Origin: an uncultured Campylobacter sp.
Lineage (GTDB): Bacteria > Actinomycetota > Actinomycetes > Mycobacteriales > Mycobacteriaceae
Assembly: GCA_946221035.1 (NCBI GenBank)
Contig: CAMIME010000004.1
Coordinates: forward strand, 1-64,000
DNA length: 64,000 bases
Direction of reading: 5' to 3'
Shown: positions 48,739-57,678 of the stretch, in pieces
Numbering within the stretch: the stretch's first letter is position 1
Layout: each line of letters opens with the position of its first letter
Translations under genes and position numbers: made by a program
The notes under the pieces: model-generated
The model's database searches: none
What the model saw: the letters and a program-made list of their open reading frames with translations, nothing else
What the model was told of the DNA's origin: nothing

Positions 48739-49857
48739 ATGAGCGAACCCACCAGCGGCAACGTGCCGCACATCCAGCTGCTGACCCCGAAGCGCGGCAT
48801 GCCGCCGACGCACTTCGCTGACCTGAGCAAAGAAGAACGCATCGACGCGGTAAAGGAACTCGGCCTGCCCAAGTTCCGCGCGGACCAGATCGCGCGCCAC
48901 TACTACGGCAAGTTCGAGGCCGACCCGCTCACGATGACGGACTTGCCGGAGGCACAGCGCCAGAAGGTCAAGGACGCACTATTTCCCACGCTGCTCACCC
49001 CGGTGCGCACGGTGAAAACGGACAACGGCGACACCACCAAGACGCTGTGGCGCCTGCACGACGGCATCCTGTTGGAAAGTGTGCTCATGCGCTACCCGGG
49101 CCGCGCCACACTGTGCATCTCCTCCCAGGCGGGCTGCGGCATGGCGTGCCCCTTTTGCGCCACCGGCCAGGGCGGGCTCGACCGCAACCTGTCCACCGCG
49201 GAAATCGTGGACCAAGTCCGCGCGGCGGCGGCGATGATGCAGGCTGAGGGCTCGCGTCTGTCCAACGTCGTATTCATGGGAATGGGGGAGCCGCTGGCCA
49301 ACTACAACCGCGTCGTCTCCGCGGTTCGCCAGATCACCCAGCCCGCACCTGACGGCTTCGGCATCTCCCAGCGCAACGTCACCGTGTCCACCGTCGGGCT
49401 CGCGCCGCAGATCCGCAAGCTCGCGGACGAGGGCCTGTCCTGCACCCTCGCCGTCTCACTGCATACCCCGGACGATGAGTTGCGCGACGAGCTCGTGCCC
49501 ATGAACAACCGCTTCGCCGTCGCAGAAGTGCTCGACGCAGCCCGCTACTACGCGGACCAGACGGGCCGCCGCGTCTCCATCGAGTACGCGCTGATCCGCG
49601 ATATCAACGACCACGATTTCCGCGCCGATATGCTCGGACGCAAGCTGCACCAGGCACTTGGCCCGCTGGTGCACGTCAACCTGATCCCCTTGAACCCCAC
49701 GCCGGGTTCGAAGTGGGATGCATCCCCGAAGGCCCGCCAGGACGAATTCGTCCGCCGCGTCATCGCCCAGGGCGTCACCTGCACCGTGCGCGACACCAAG
49801 GGCCAGGAGATCGCGGCCGCGTGCGGCCAGCTCGCCGCAGACGAAAAAGCTGGATAG
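48739..49857 (+). CDS. rlmN: 23S rRNA A2503 / tRNA A37 C2-methyltransferase
   Basis: This 372-residue radical-SAM enzyme has the cluster motif 'CGMACPFCATG' (Cys-x3-Cys-x2-Cys), 'NVVFMGMGEPLANYNRV', 'VTVSTVGLAPQIRKLADEG' and a C-terminal 'GVTCTVRDTKGQEIAAACGQL', whose cysteine is the usual methyl-carrying residue. ATG 48739 is preferred to one four codons upstream because homology and promoter spacing fit it better. Confidence 0.95.
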   Translation: MSEPTSGNVPHIQLLTPKRGMPPTHFADLSKEERIDAVKELGLPKFRADQIARHYYGKFEADPLTMTDLPEAQRQKVKDALFPTLLTPVRTVKTDNGDTTKTLWRLHDGILLESVLMRYPGRATLCISSQAGCGMACPFCATGQGGLDRNLSTAEIVDQVRAAAAMMQAEGSRLSNVVFMGMGEPLANYNRVVSAVRQITQPAPDGFGISQRNVTVSTVGLAPQIRKLADEGLSCTLAVSLHTPDDELRDELVPMNNRFAVAEVLDAARYYADQTGRRVSIEYALIRDINDHDFRADMLGRKLHQALGPLVHVNLIPLNPTPGSKWDASPKARQDEFVRRVIAQGVTCTVRDTKGQEIAAACGQLAADEKAG

Positions 49858-49888
49858 CAGCAAGCGTATCGACGGCTCACGTCACAAA

Positions 49889-49920
49889 CGCCCCGGCCTA
49901 CATCGTGTGGGGCCGGGGCG
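49889..49920. terminator. Bidirectional stem-loop between rlmN and the DUF2631 gene
   Basis: CGCCCCGGCC (49889-49898) pairs with GGCCGGGGCG (49911-49920). The T-run is poor on both strands (TTT on the minus side). Confidence 0.6.
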
Positions 49921-49939
49921 CGTGTGTTACCTGAAAGGT

Positions 49940-50491
49940 TTAACGGGCCTCGTGGCGCGGCTCGACCTTGATCACCTCGACGCCGTCGCGCTCGCGAACC
50001 GGGTCGACGGTGCGGGCGTGCGCACCGGTGGTCACCTCGTGGGTGGTGCGGGTGGTCTGGGCTGCCTGGGTCTTCGCGGGGCGCAGGTGCGCAACGCGGG
50101 CCGGCTCAATGTTCAGGGCGCGCAGCTGGCTGTCGGTGAGGTTCTCGTAGGTGGAACCGGACAGGGTGGCCTGGTCGTAGATCCAGTCCGGCTCCTGGTG
50201 GCCGACCGGCTTGTTGTGGGAGGTGACGGTGCGCACCTGGTTCAGCTTCGGCTTGGTGGCGTGCAGGATCAGGCCGAGGGCGATGAGCACAGCCAGGGCG
50301 ATCAGCCAGATCGTCTCCACGTGACCCTGGTGGTTGCCGAAGTTGTAGGCAACGAGGAACAGCACGGAAATCCAGCCGGCCTTCTGAATCGCGCCGTCCG
50401 ACAGCTCGCTCCAGCCGAAGCGGGCGGACGGGACGTCAGCCTCAGAAACGCCGTTGTACACCTGCGGTGCATTGTCTTTCGCGTGAGCCAC
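49940..50491 (-). CDS. DUF2631 membrane protein
   Basis: The 183-residue protein has two predicted membrane helices ('AIQKAGWISVLFLVAYNFGN' and 'VETIWLIALAVLIALGLIL') and a charged cytoplasmic C-terminus with 'QEPDWIYDQATLSGSTYENLTDSQLRALNIEPARVAHLR'. I recall the DUF2631 family as lying beside dxr in mycobacteria and corynebacteria. The start is GTG 50491 with GAAGGAGC upstream. Its function is unknown. It is divergent from dxr. Confidence 0.85.
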   Translation of the reverse strand: MAHAKDNAPQVYNGVSEADVPSARFGWSELSDGAIQKAGWISVLFLVAYNFGNHQGHVETIWLIALAVLIALGLILHATKPKLNQVRTVTSHNKPVGHQEPDWIYDQATLSGSTYENLTDSQLRALNIEPARVAHLRPAKTQAAQTTRTTHEVTTGAHARTVDPVRERDGVEVIKVEPRHEAR

Positions 50492-50654
50492 GGGAATGCT
50501 CCTTCTTCTAAAAGCTTGAAAGGCCGGGAAAATCTGCGACTATCATCTCACACCCAGCCTGAATCCGTGGCCAGTAACCCCCAAGGAGTTCAAACTTTCG
50601 CACCACCCGGGCAAGAGAATTGGCCCGCCCGCGACTCTGTCAAAGAAAACGTGC

Positions 50655-50660
50655 CACAAT
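50655..50660 (+). promoter_or_regulatory. Candidate -10 box of dxr (leaderless GTG)
   Basis: CACAAT ends 7 bases before GTG 50668. It overlaps an in-frame ATG (50659), which would then not be on the message. Confidence 0.4.
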
Positions 50661-50667
50661 GGTGTGC

Positions 50668-51834
50668 GTGAAAAACGTACTGATCCTGGGCTCAACCGGT
50701 TCCATCGGCACGCAGGCGGTTGAAGTGATCCGGGAAAATCCCGATAAGTTCGCCATCGTCGGCCTTGCCACCGGCGGCAATAACCCGGACCTCGTCATCG
50801 AGCAGGCGCAAGAGTTCGGCCTGAGCGCCGACCAAGTTGCCGTGCGCGACATTGAGGGCGCGAAGCGTGTCTCCAAGGCGCTCGGCGGGTACGTCATTAC
50901 TGGCGATAGCTGCGCGGCGGCCCTGGTGGACGCGCAGCCGGCGGACATCGTCGTCAATGCTCTGGTGGGCTCGAGCGGTCTGCCGGCGACGCTTGAGGTG
51001 CTGAAGAACGGTTCGACGCTGGCGCTGGCGAACAAGGAGTCCCTGGTTGCCGGTGGCCGCATCGTGCTTGAGGCCGCGAAGCCGGGCCAGATTGTTCCGG
51101 TGGATTCGGAGCACTCCGCCATCGCGCAGGCGATGCGTGCTGGCAACCGCAACGAGGTCTCTCGCCTCGTGCTCACGGCATCCGGCGGGCCGTTCCGCGG
51201 CAAGACCCGCGAGGAGCTGATGGACGTCACCCCGGATGAGGCTATCGCTCACCCGACCTGGTCCATGGGCGCGATGAACTCCATCAACTCGGCGACGCTG
51301 GTGAACAAGGGCTTGGAGCTCATCGAGGCCTCGCTGCTGTTCGACATCGACCCGGATCTCATCGACGTGGTGGTGCACCCGCAGTCCATCGTGCACTCGA
51401 TGGTGACGTTCAACGACGGCTCGACGATCGCCCAGGCCTCGCCCGCGTCGATGAAGCTGCCGATCTCTCTCGCGCTGAACTGGCCGAACCGCCTGTCGGA
51501 TGTGTCGCCGTCGCTCGATTTCGCGCAGGCCCAGACGTGGGAGTTCGAGCCGCTGGATGACGAGGCATTCCCGGCCGTCCGCCTCGCCCGCGAAGCGATC
51601 CGCCTCGGCGACCCGTACCCGGCGGTGTACAACGCGGCGAACGAGGGTGCTGTGGACGCGTACTTCGCTGGACGCATCAAGTTCCCGCAGATCGTGGACA
51701 TCATCGAAGAGGTCCTGCAGTCCGCCACCCAGTTCGCACGCGTGCCGGAGGACGCCTACGACGTCATGCGGATGGAGGCGCTCGCCCGCGAGCGCATCGG
51801 CCTGGTCATCGCCCGGATGGAGCAGGACGACTAG
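50668..51834 (+). CDS. dxr: 1-deoxy-D-xylulose-5-phosphate reductoisomerase
   Basis: This 388-residue NADPH enzyme makes the MEP-pathway intermediate for isoprenoids. It begins 'KNVLILGSTGSIGTQAVEVI', with 'ALANKESLVAGGRIV', 'VPVDSEHSAI', 'LTASGGPFRG', 'HPTWSMG' and 'HPQSIVHSMV'. The start is GTG 50668 from promoter spacing and family N-termini; ATG 50659 is the alternative and adds three residues. It is next to the site-2 protease and ispG, as in mycobacteria. Confidence 0.96.
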   Translation: MKNVLILGSTGSIGTQAVEVIRENPDKFAIVGLATGGNNPDLVIEQAQEFGLSADQVAVRDIEGAKRVSKALGGYVITGDSCAAALVDAQPADIVVNALVGSSGLPATLEVLKNGSTLALANKESLVAGGRIVLEAAKPGQIVPVDSEHSAIAQAMRAGNRNEVSRLVLTASGGPFRGKTREELMDVTPDEAIAHPTWSMGAMNSINSATLVNKGLELIEASLLFDIDPDLIDVVVHPQSIVHSMVTFNDGSTIAQASPASMKLPISLALNWPNRLSDVSPSLDFAQAQTWEFEPLDDEAFPAVRLAREAIRLGDPYPAVYNAANEGAVDAYFAGRIKFPQIVDIIEEVLQSATQFARVPEDAYDVMRMEALARERIGLVIARMEQDD

Positions 51835-51840
51835 TCACCT

Positions 51841-53055
51841 GTGGGTGTCGTAGGCGTATTCGCCTTTGCGCTCGCGATCGCAACGTCGATCGCGCTGCAC
51901 GAGGCGGGACACATGTTCGCCGCTCGCGCATTCGGAATGCGCGTGCGGCGGTATTTTATTGGCTTCGGACCCACCCTGTGGTCTACGAAGCGGGGCAATA
52001 CGGAGTACGGCGTAGCGGCGCTCCCGTTCGGCGGGTTCTGTGACATCGCCGGCATGACGGCGATGGATCCGGTGACGCCGGAGGAAGCGCCGCACGCAAT
52101 GGTGAACAAGCCCGCGTGGCAACGCATCACGGTCCTGGCCGGCGGCATTTTCATGAACCTGCTCATTGGGGTGGTCATCACCTACCTCGTGGCCGTGTCG
52201 TCGGGCATCCCGAACCCGTACGCGGATACCACTCCGCGCGTGGGCGAGCTCGCGTGCGTCTCCGATCAGGTGGATGCGACCACCCTCGCGGACTGCACCG
52301 GCGACGGGCCCGCCGCGGCGGCAGGCGTGAAACCAGGGGACGTACTCGATAGCGTCGACGGCCAGCACCTGGATACCTTCGAGCAGCTGCGCGACTACGT
52401 GGTGGCACGCCCCGGTGAGCAGGTGGAGCTCACCGTGCTCCGCGGCGGCAGTCCCGTCACCCTCGACCTGCACGTCGGTGAAGTCGAGCGCATCAACCCG
52501 CAGACGGGGGAGCGGTTCACCGCGGGTGCGGTGGGGATCCAAGCCGCGCCAATTGCAGACGCGTTCAAGCGCTTCGGCCCGGTCGAGGCCGTCCCCGCCA
52601 CCGCCCGGTTCACCGGTGCGATGCTTTCCGCCACCATCGACGGCATCATTTCCTTCCCGTCCAAGATCCCGGGCGTCGTCGCGTCGCTGTTCGGCGCGGA
52701 GCGCGACGTCGAGGGCCCCGTGAGCGTCATCGGCGCCTCCCGCGCGGGCGGTGAGTTCGTGGCCCAAGACCAGTGGGCCGGGTTCTGGATGATGCTGGCC
52801 AACCTCAACTTCTTCCTCGCCCTGTTCAACCTGGTCCCGCTGCCGCCGCTCGACGGCGGCCACATCGCGGTGGTCATCTACGAAAAGCTGCGCGACGCTT
52901 TCCGGCGCCTCCGTGGCCTTCCCCCCGGCCCACCCGCGAACTACGAGAAGCTGATGCCGCTGACCATTGCAATGGCGGCGCTGCTTCTCGGCGTGGGCGT
53001 GCTGGTGATGGCGGCGGATGTGGTCAACCCTGTGAGGTTGTTCGGCGCAGGGTGA
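51841..53055 (+). CDS. Site-2 protease (M50, RseP/Rip1 type)
   Basis: This 404-residue intramembrane zinc protease would cut anti-sigma factors or other membrane substrates. The first helix has 'ALHEAGHMFAARAFGM' (His-Glu-x-x-His), a PDZ domain follows ('AAAAGVKPGDVLDSVDGQHLDTFEQLRDYVVARPGEQVELTVLRGG'), and the C-terminal membrane part has 'LFNLVPLPPLDGGHIAVVIYEKL'. The start is GTG six bases after the dxr stop, so they are probably one unit. It corresponds in position to mycobacterial Rip1. Confidence 0.93.
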   Translation: MGVVGVFAFALAIATSIALHEAGHMFAARAFGMRVRRYFIGFGPTLWSTKRGNTEYGVAALPFGGFCDIAGMTAMDPVTPEEAPHAMVNKPAWQRITVLAGGIFMNLLIGVVITYLVAVSSGIPNPYADTTPRVGELACVSDQVDATTLADCTGDGPAAAAGVKPGDVLDSVDGQHLDTFEQLRDYVVARPGEQVELTVLRGGSPVTLDLHVGEVERINPQTGERFTAGAVGIQAAPIADAFKRFGPVEAVPATARFTGAMLSATIDGIISFPSKIPGVVASLFGAERDVEGPVSVIGASRAGGEFVAQDQWAGFWMMLANLNFFLALFNLVPLPPLDGGHIAVVIYEKLRDAFRRLRGLPPGPPANYEKLMPLTIAMAALLLGVGVLVMAADVVNPVRLFGAG

Positions 53056-53083
53056 GCCCCCGCCGGTGTGTCCGTGCGGGTGA

Positions 53084-53089
53084 TAAAGT
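53084..53089 (+). promoter_or_regulatory. -10 box of ispG (leaderless)
   Basis: TAAAGT ends 8 bases before ATG 53098. Confidence 0.6.
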
Positions 53090-53097
53090 TGGCTCCC

Positions 53098-54261
53098 ATG
53101 AGTGCACCCATCGGTTTAGGTATGCCTGAAGGCCCGGCTCCCACACTTGCTCCGCGCCGTAAAACCCGCCAACTGATGGTGGGCGGCGTCGGCGTCGGCT
53201 CTGATCACCCGATTTCGGTGCAGTCGATGACCACGACCAAGACGCACGACATCAACTCCACGCTGCAGCAAATTGCGCAGCTAGCCACCGCGGGCTGCGA
53301 CATCGTCCGCGTCGCCTGCCCGAAGACCGTGGACGCGGAGGCGCTGCCGGCCATTGCCGCGAAGTCCCCGATCCCCGTCATCGCGGACATCCACTTCCAG
53401 CCCAAGTACATCTTCGCCGCCATCGACGCAGGTTGTGCCGCGGTGCGCGTGAACCCGGGCAACATCAAGGAGTTCGACGGCCGCGTGAAGGAGGTTGCGA
53501 AGGCGGCCGGTGACGCGGGCATCCCGATCCGCATCGGTGTCAACGGCGGCTCCCTGGATACTCGCCTGCTGGAGAAGTACGGCAAGGCCACCCCTGAGGC
53601 GCTTGTCGAATCCGCGATGTACGAGGCCGCACTGTTCGAGGAGCACGGCTACGGCGACATCGCGATCTCGGTGAAGCACTCCGACCCGGTGCTCATGGTG
53701 GAGGCCTACCGTCAGCTCGCGGCGCAGACCGACTACCCGCTCCACCTCGGCGTGACCGAGGCCGGGCCGAAGTTCATGGGCACCATCAAGTCCTCCGTCG
53801 CGTTCGGCGCCCTGCTCGCCGAGGGCATCGGCGACACCATCCGCGTGTCCCTTTCCGCGGACCCTGTGGAGGAGATCAAGGTGGGCGACCAGATCCTGCA
53901 GTCGCTCAACCTGCGCCCCCGCAAGCTGGAGATCGTGTCATGCCCGTCGTGCGGCCGCGCCCAGGTGGACGTGTACAAGCTCGCCGAAGAGGTCACCGCC
54001 GGTCTCGAGGGCATGGAGTTCCCCCTGCGCGTCGCCGTCATGGGCTGCGTGGTCAACGGCCCCGGCGAGGCGCGCGACGCCGACCTCGGTGTGGCCTCCG
54101 GCAACGGCAAGGGCCAGATCTTTGTCAAGGGCGAGGTCGTGGAGACCGTGCCCGAATCCAAGATCGTCGAGACGCTGATCGCCCACGCCCTGCGCATCGC
54201 GGAGGAAGAAGGCCTCGAGGAGGTCGCCGGCACCAAGGCTGAGGTGAAGGTCACGCGCTAA
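53098..54261 (+). CDS. ispG: 4-hydroxy-3-methylbut-2-enyl diphosphate synthase
   Basis: This 387-residue iron-sulfur enzyme catalyses the penultimate MEP-pathway step. 'VGGVGVGSDHPISVQSMTTTKTHDINSTLQQI' opens the TIM barrel; the cluster cysteines are in 'IVSCPSCGRAQVD' and 'VAVMGCVVNGPGEARDADLG'. Together with dxr it supplies isoprenoids for menaquinone and decaprenyl phosphate. The stop overlaps the start of the PBP gene (TAATG). Confidence 0.96.
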   Translation: MSAPIGLGMPEGPAPTLAPRRKTRQLMVGGVGVGSDHPISVQSMTTTKTHDINSTLQQIAQLATAGCDIVRVACPKTVDAEALPAIAAKSPIPVIADIHFQPKYIFAAIDAGCAAVRVNPGNIKEFDGRVKEVAKAAGDAGIPIRIGVNGGSLDTRLLEKYGKATPEALVESAMYEAALFEEHGYGDIAISVKHSDPVLMVEAYRQLAAQTDYPLHLGVTEAGPKFMGTIKSSVAFGALLAEGIGDTIRVSLSADPVEEIKVGDQILQSLNLRPRKLEIVSCPSCGRAQVDVYKLAEEVTAGLEGMEFPLRVAVMGCVVNGPGEARDADLGVASGNGKGQIFVKGEVVETVPESKIVETLIAHALRIAEEEGLEEVAGTKAEVKVTR

Positions 54262-56063
54262 TGCGCCGCCTCCTGGCCTTCTGCTTCACGCTCATCCTGG
54301 CCGCCTCCGTGGCCGGATGTACCCCGCGCCCCAACGACGCCACCCCCGCCGCCGAGGCGTTCCTCGCCGCGCTCAACTCGCGCGAGATGAGCACATCGCT
54401 TGTCGACGACTCCGTCGCCGCCCTCACCGCCATCAACGAAACCTGGGAGGGCCTCCAGGCCGAGTCGCTGACCACCACCCTGGGTGAGGTGAACCAGACG
54501 GAGAACCTGGCGACGGCCAAGTACACCATGTCCTGGCAGCTTCCCCGGGAACGTGAACTCACCTACGACGCGCAGATGACGCTCACCCAGCAGGGGGAGA
54601 AGTGGACGGTGCGCTGGCAGCCGTCGATAATGCACCCGCGGTTGGGGGCGAACCAGCACCTGGAGCTGCGCTCGATCGCCCCGGCCCAGGCCTCGGTGGT
54701 CTCCGACGACGGCGTGGAGTTGCTGAAACCGGGTACTGCCTACCGCGTGCTCGTGGAGCCAGGAGAGGTGCGCACGCCGAAGGCCGCCGCGAGCGCAATC
54801 AGCAACGCGCTGGCGAAAGCCCATGAGACCGACCGCGGGGTACCGCTGCGCAACGCCGAGGCGCTGGCGGGCGAGCTCGCGGGCGCGACCGACACGTACT
54901 CGGTGGCCCTTGTACCCGCGCCCGCCCGCGATGCCTTTGAGAATGCGCTGGCAGGGGAGCCGGGTGTGCGCCTGAACGAGGAAGCGGCGATGGTGAACAT
55001 CCAGCCCGATTTCGCGCCCGACATCATGGCGCGCGTCGGCGAGCTGGTGCGCGAGGACCTCGAGGGCGATTCCGGGTGGAGCGTCTCTATCGTGAACGAG
55101 AATGGCGCCGCGCTTGAGGACGTCGAGCGCGTCGACCCCACTCCGGCACCCGCCGTCCACATTGCGCTGAACCACCGCGTTCAGCAGGCCGCCGAGCGCG
55201 CGCTGGAGCCGGTAGCGGGGCAGCAGGCCATGATCGTGGCCATTCGCCCGTCGACTGGCGGGATCCTGGCCATTGCGCAGACTCCTGCCGCCGACGCCGA
55301 GGGCAACTTGGCCACCATGGGCCAGTACCCGCCGGGGTCCACCTTCAAGATCATCACCGCGGCAGCGGGCCTGTCGCGCCAGGGCATGGTCCCGGGCTCG
55401 CCCGTGCCGTGCCCCGGCACGATGAACCTTTACGGCCGCACCGTGACCAACTACGCGGGCTTCAGCCTGGGTACCGTGCCGCTGGAGACCGCGTTCGCGC
55501 GCTCCTGCAACACTACGTTCGCGGACATCTCCACCCGCCTCGCACCCGGTGAGCTGCAGGAGGTGGGCAAGCAGTTCGGCCTTGGGCTGGACATGGAGAT
55601 CCCCGGCGTCGAGACCATCACCGGATCCATCCCGGAGGGCACCGAGCCCCTCGACCGTACGGAGGCCGGCTACGGCCAGGGCCTCGACCTTGCCAGCCCC
55701 TTCGGTATGGCGCTCGTTTCCGCCACCGCGGCTAACGGTACCATGCCCGTCCCGTTCCTTGTCGCGGGCGCGGAGACGAAAGTGAGTGAACAGCCGGCGC
55801 CGCTGCCGCCGGAGGCCGTCGATGAGCTACGCCAGCTCATGGCCGCAGTGACCGCCCCAGGCGGTACTGCGAGCGGCCTCGGCTCGCGTGGCGACGTCCG
55901 CGGCAAGACCGGCGAGGCCGAAATCAGCGGCGGCTCTCACGCCTGGTTCACCGGCTACCGGGCCGACGACGACATCGCCTTTGCCACCCTCGTCGTCCTG
56001 GGAGGGGGATCGGAAGCCGCGGTGGCGATCACGAACTCCATGCTGGCAAACCTCGACGGCTAG
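54261..56063 (+). CDS. Lipoprotein penicillin-binding transpeptidase
   Basis: The 600-residue protein has a lipoprotein signal ('LILAASVAGCTPRP', Cys near 20), an NTF2-like/MecA N-terminal domain, a dimerisation region and a transpeptidase domain with 'YPPGSTFKI' (Ser-x-x-Lys near 359), 'SCN' and 'RGKTGEAEISGG' (Lys-Thr-Gly). It matches actinobacterial PbpLipo (Rv2864c) in position after ispG and in architecture. It acts on peptidoglycan outside the membrane. It overlaps ispG, so it is coupled. Confidence 0.93.
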   Translation: MRRLLAFCFTLILAASVAGCTPRPNDATPAAEAFLAALNSREMSTSLVDDSVAALTAINETWEGLQAESLTTTLGEVNQTENLATAKYTMSWQLPRERELTYDAQMTLTQQGEKWTVRWQPSIMHPRLGANQHLELRSIAPAQASVVSDDGVELLKPGTAYRVLVEPGEVRTPKAAASAISNALAKAHETDRGVPLRNAEALAGELAGATDTYSVALVPAPARDAFENALAGEPGVRLNEEAAMVNIQPDFAPDIMARVGELVREDLEGDSGWSVSIVNENGAALEDVERVDPTPAPAVHIALNHRVQQAAERALEPVAGQQAMIVAIRPSTGGILAIAQTPAADAEGNLATMGQYPPGSTFKIITAAAGLSRQGMVPGSPVPCPGTMNLYGRTVTNYAGFSLGTVPLETAFARSCNTTFADISTRLAPGELQEVGKQFGLGLDMEIPGVETITGSIPEGTEPLDRTEAGYGQGLDLASPFGMALVSATAANGTMPVPFLVAGAETKVSEQPAPLPPEAVDELRQLMAAVTAPGGTASGLGSRGDVRGKTGEAEISGGSHAWFTGYRADDDIAFATLVVLGGGSEAAVAITNSMLANLDG

Positions 56064-56094
56064 CTGGCCGCTAAGGCGCGTTTGACCGCGGGTC

Positions 56095-56100
56095 TACCAT
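56095..56100 (+). promoter_or_regulatory. -10 box of map (leaderless GTG)
   Basis: TACCAT ends 7 bases before GTG 56108. Confidence 0.6.
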
Positions 56101-56107
56101 TGACTGC

Positions 56108-57004
56108 GTGAATACACGAGGACTTCTAACCCCAGGAAAGCCAACGCCCCAGCGCACCGTGCCCGATTCCATCGAGCGCCCCGAGTACGCGTGGAAGAGC
56201 AAGGTGCAGGAGAACGTCGGCGAGCCGGTCATTCAGACCCCGGAGACGATTGAGAAGATGCGCGAGGCGTCCCGGATCGCCGCGAACGCCCTCGCGGTCG
56301 CTGGCGCCTCTGTCGCCCCCGGCAAGACCACGGACGAGATCGACGGCATCGTGCACGATTACCTCATCGAGCACGGCGCGTACCCTTCCACCCTCGGATA
56401 CCGCGGCTACCCGAAGTCCAGCTGCATCTCGCTGAACGAGATCGTGTGCCACGGCATCCCCGATACGACTGTGATCCAGGACGGCGACATCGTCAACATC
56501 GACGTCACCGCTTTCAAGAACGGCGTCCACGGTGACACCAACGCCACCTTCTTCGTTGGCAACGTGTCGGAGGAGCACCGTCTACTTGTCGACCGCACCC
56601 ACCAAGCCCTCATGCGCGGCATCAAAGCCGCAAAGCCCGGCCGCCAGATTAACGTTATCGGCCGGGTGATTGAGTCCTACGCCAAGCGCTTCGGCTACAA
56701 CGTGGTCACGGACTTCACTGGCCACGGCGTGGGCACCACCTTCCACAACGGTCTGGTGGTGCTGCACTACGATTCCGATGCTTATACCGATGTTCTCGAG
56801 CCCGGCATGACGCTCACCATCGAGCCCATGATCAACCTGGGGGAACTGCCGTACCGCGTGTGGGACGACGGTTGGACCGTGCAGAACATCGACGGCGAGT
56901 ACACGGCACAGTTCGAGCACACCATCGTAATTACCGAGGAAGGCAACGAGATCCTCACCGTGCCGGACACCGAGCTGGCGGCGGGCCAGCACATGGGCGG
57001 GTAA
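56108..57004 (+). CDS. map: Methionine aminopeptidase, type I
   Basis: This 298-residue metalloprotease removes N-terminal methionine. The N-terminal extension of about 45 residues is proline-rich ('TPGKPTPQRTVPDSIERPEYAWKSKVQENVGEP'), typical of the longer actinobacterial form. Metal ligands appear in 'DGDIVNIDVTAFKNGVHGDTNATF', 'DFTGHGVGTTFH', 'LTIEPMINLG' and 'QFEHTIVITEEG'. The leaderless GTG start is supported by TACCAT. Two hairpins follow. Confidence 0.95.
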   Translation: MNTRGLLTPGKPTPQRTVPDSIERPEYAWKSKVQENVGEPVIQTPETIEKMREASRIAANALAVAGASVAPGKTTDEIDGIVHDYLIEHGAYPSTLGYRGYPKSSCISLNEIVCHGIPDTTVIQDGDIVNIDVTAFKNGVHGDTNATFFVGNVSEEHRLLVDRTHQALMRGIKAAKPGRQINVIGRVIESYAKRFGYNVVTDFTGHGVGTTFHNGLVVLHYDSDAYTDVLEPGMTLTIEPMINLGELPYRVWDDGWTVQNIDGEYTAQFEHTIVITEEGNEILTVPDTELAAGQHMGG

Positions 57005-57016
57005 CAGAAATACGAA

Positions 57017-57085
57017 AAGGTCCCGTGGAGCTGAGCTCCACGGGACCTTCTCGAGGAAAAGCCCCGCTGCAGTTGCAGCGGGGCT
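57017..57085. terminator. Two hairpins between map and the secreted-protein gene
   Basis: AAGGTCCCGTGGAGC (57017-57031) pairs with 57035-57049. AGCCCCGCTGC (57060-57070) pairs with 57075-57085. On the minus strand each is followed by a T4 run, so both best fit termination of the leftward secreted-protein transcripts; they may also stop map. Confidence 0.8.
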
Positions 57086-57116
57086 ATCGCTTCAGAACCT
57101 AAGTCCTACGCCGTCC

Positions 57117-57626
57117 TTAGAAGGAGGGGAGGGTGATCCAGCCGTTGTAGGAAGCAAAGTTGATGCCAGCGATGATGAGGCCGACAACTGCGCCGATGCC
57201 TGCGACCACGGTGGCGTCGATCCAGATGCGAGCCCACTGCGGAACCAGCTCAGCGTTGGTCCTCTTGCCGAAAGCGTCGGTGATGTAGAACGGATCCTGG
57301 GTGTCGTTCGTGAACTTCGAGGAGCCCTTGTCCTCGCTGAGGCCCTTGGTACCGTCGGAGATGACAGCGCCCAGGTCCTTGTCGCTTTCGCGGACCTTGC
57401 CTGCGAAGATGACCTGCTTGTCGTTCGCGACCTTGGCGGTAGCGGTCGGGGTCGGCTCAGCCTTGGTGGTCTTCTCGTTGCCGGTCGTCGTGGCTGCAGC
57501 AGTCGTCGTCGTGGTGGAGGTTTCCGTCGTCGGCTGGTTGTTCTGTGCGGAGGCGATGGCGGTGCCACCAAGAACGACGGTCACAGCAGTTGCGGAAGCA
57601 ACGGCAGCGGTGCGGAAGTTACGCAT
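57117..57626 (-). CDS. Secreted Thr-rich membrane-anchored protein, paralogue A
   Basis: The 169-residue protein has a signal peptide ('MRNFRTAAVASATAVTVVLG', ending 'GTAIASAQ'), a threonine-rich stretch of about 40 residues, a short folded region and a C-terminal hydrophobic segment ('WIDATVVAGIGAVVGLIIAG') that may insert in a membrane. It is clearly related to the next gene (same MRNFR start; matching 'FGK', 'PQWA' and 'VGLI' blocks). Two such genes lie at this place near mtr in C. glutamicum as I recall. The function is unknown, but it is an envelope protein by design. Confidence 0.8.
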   Translation of the reverse strand: MRNFRTAAVASATAVTVVLGGTAIASAQNNQPTTETSTTTTTAAATTTGNEKTTKAEPTPTATAKVANDKQVIFAGKVRESDKDLGAVISDGTKGLSEDKGSSKFTNDTQDPFYITDAFGKRTNAELVPQWARIWIDATVVAGIGAVVGLIIAGINFASYNGWITLPSF

Positions 57627-57678
57627 TCTTATCCTTCTTTCGGAAGTGAGTTGGGATTGGGTTGCGGAAATCCGCGAT

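Noticed and set aside
1767..54408. Interspersed motif as a KOPS- or Chi-like polar element
   Set aside because: Copies are about equally split between strands (9 plus, 8 minus), which does not fit a polarity signal.
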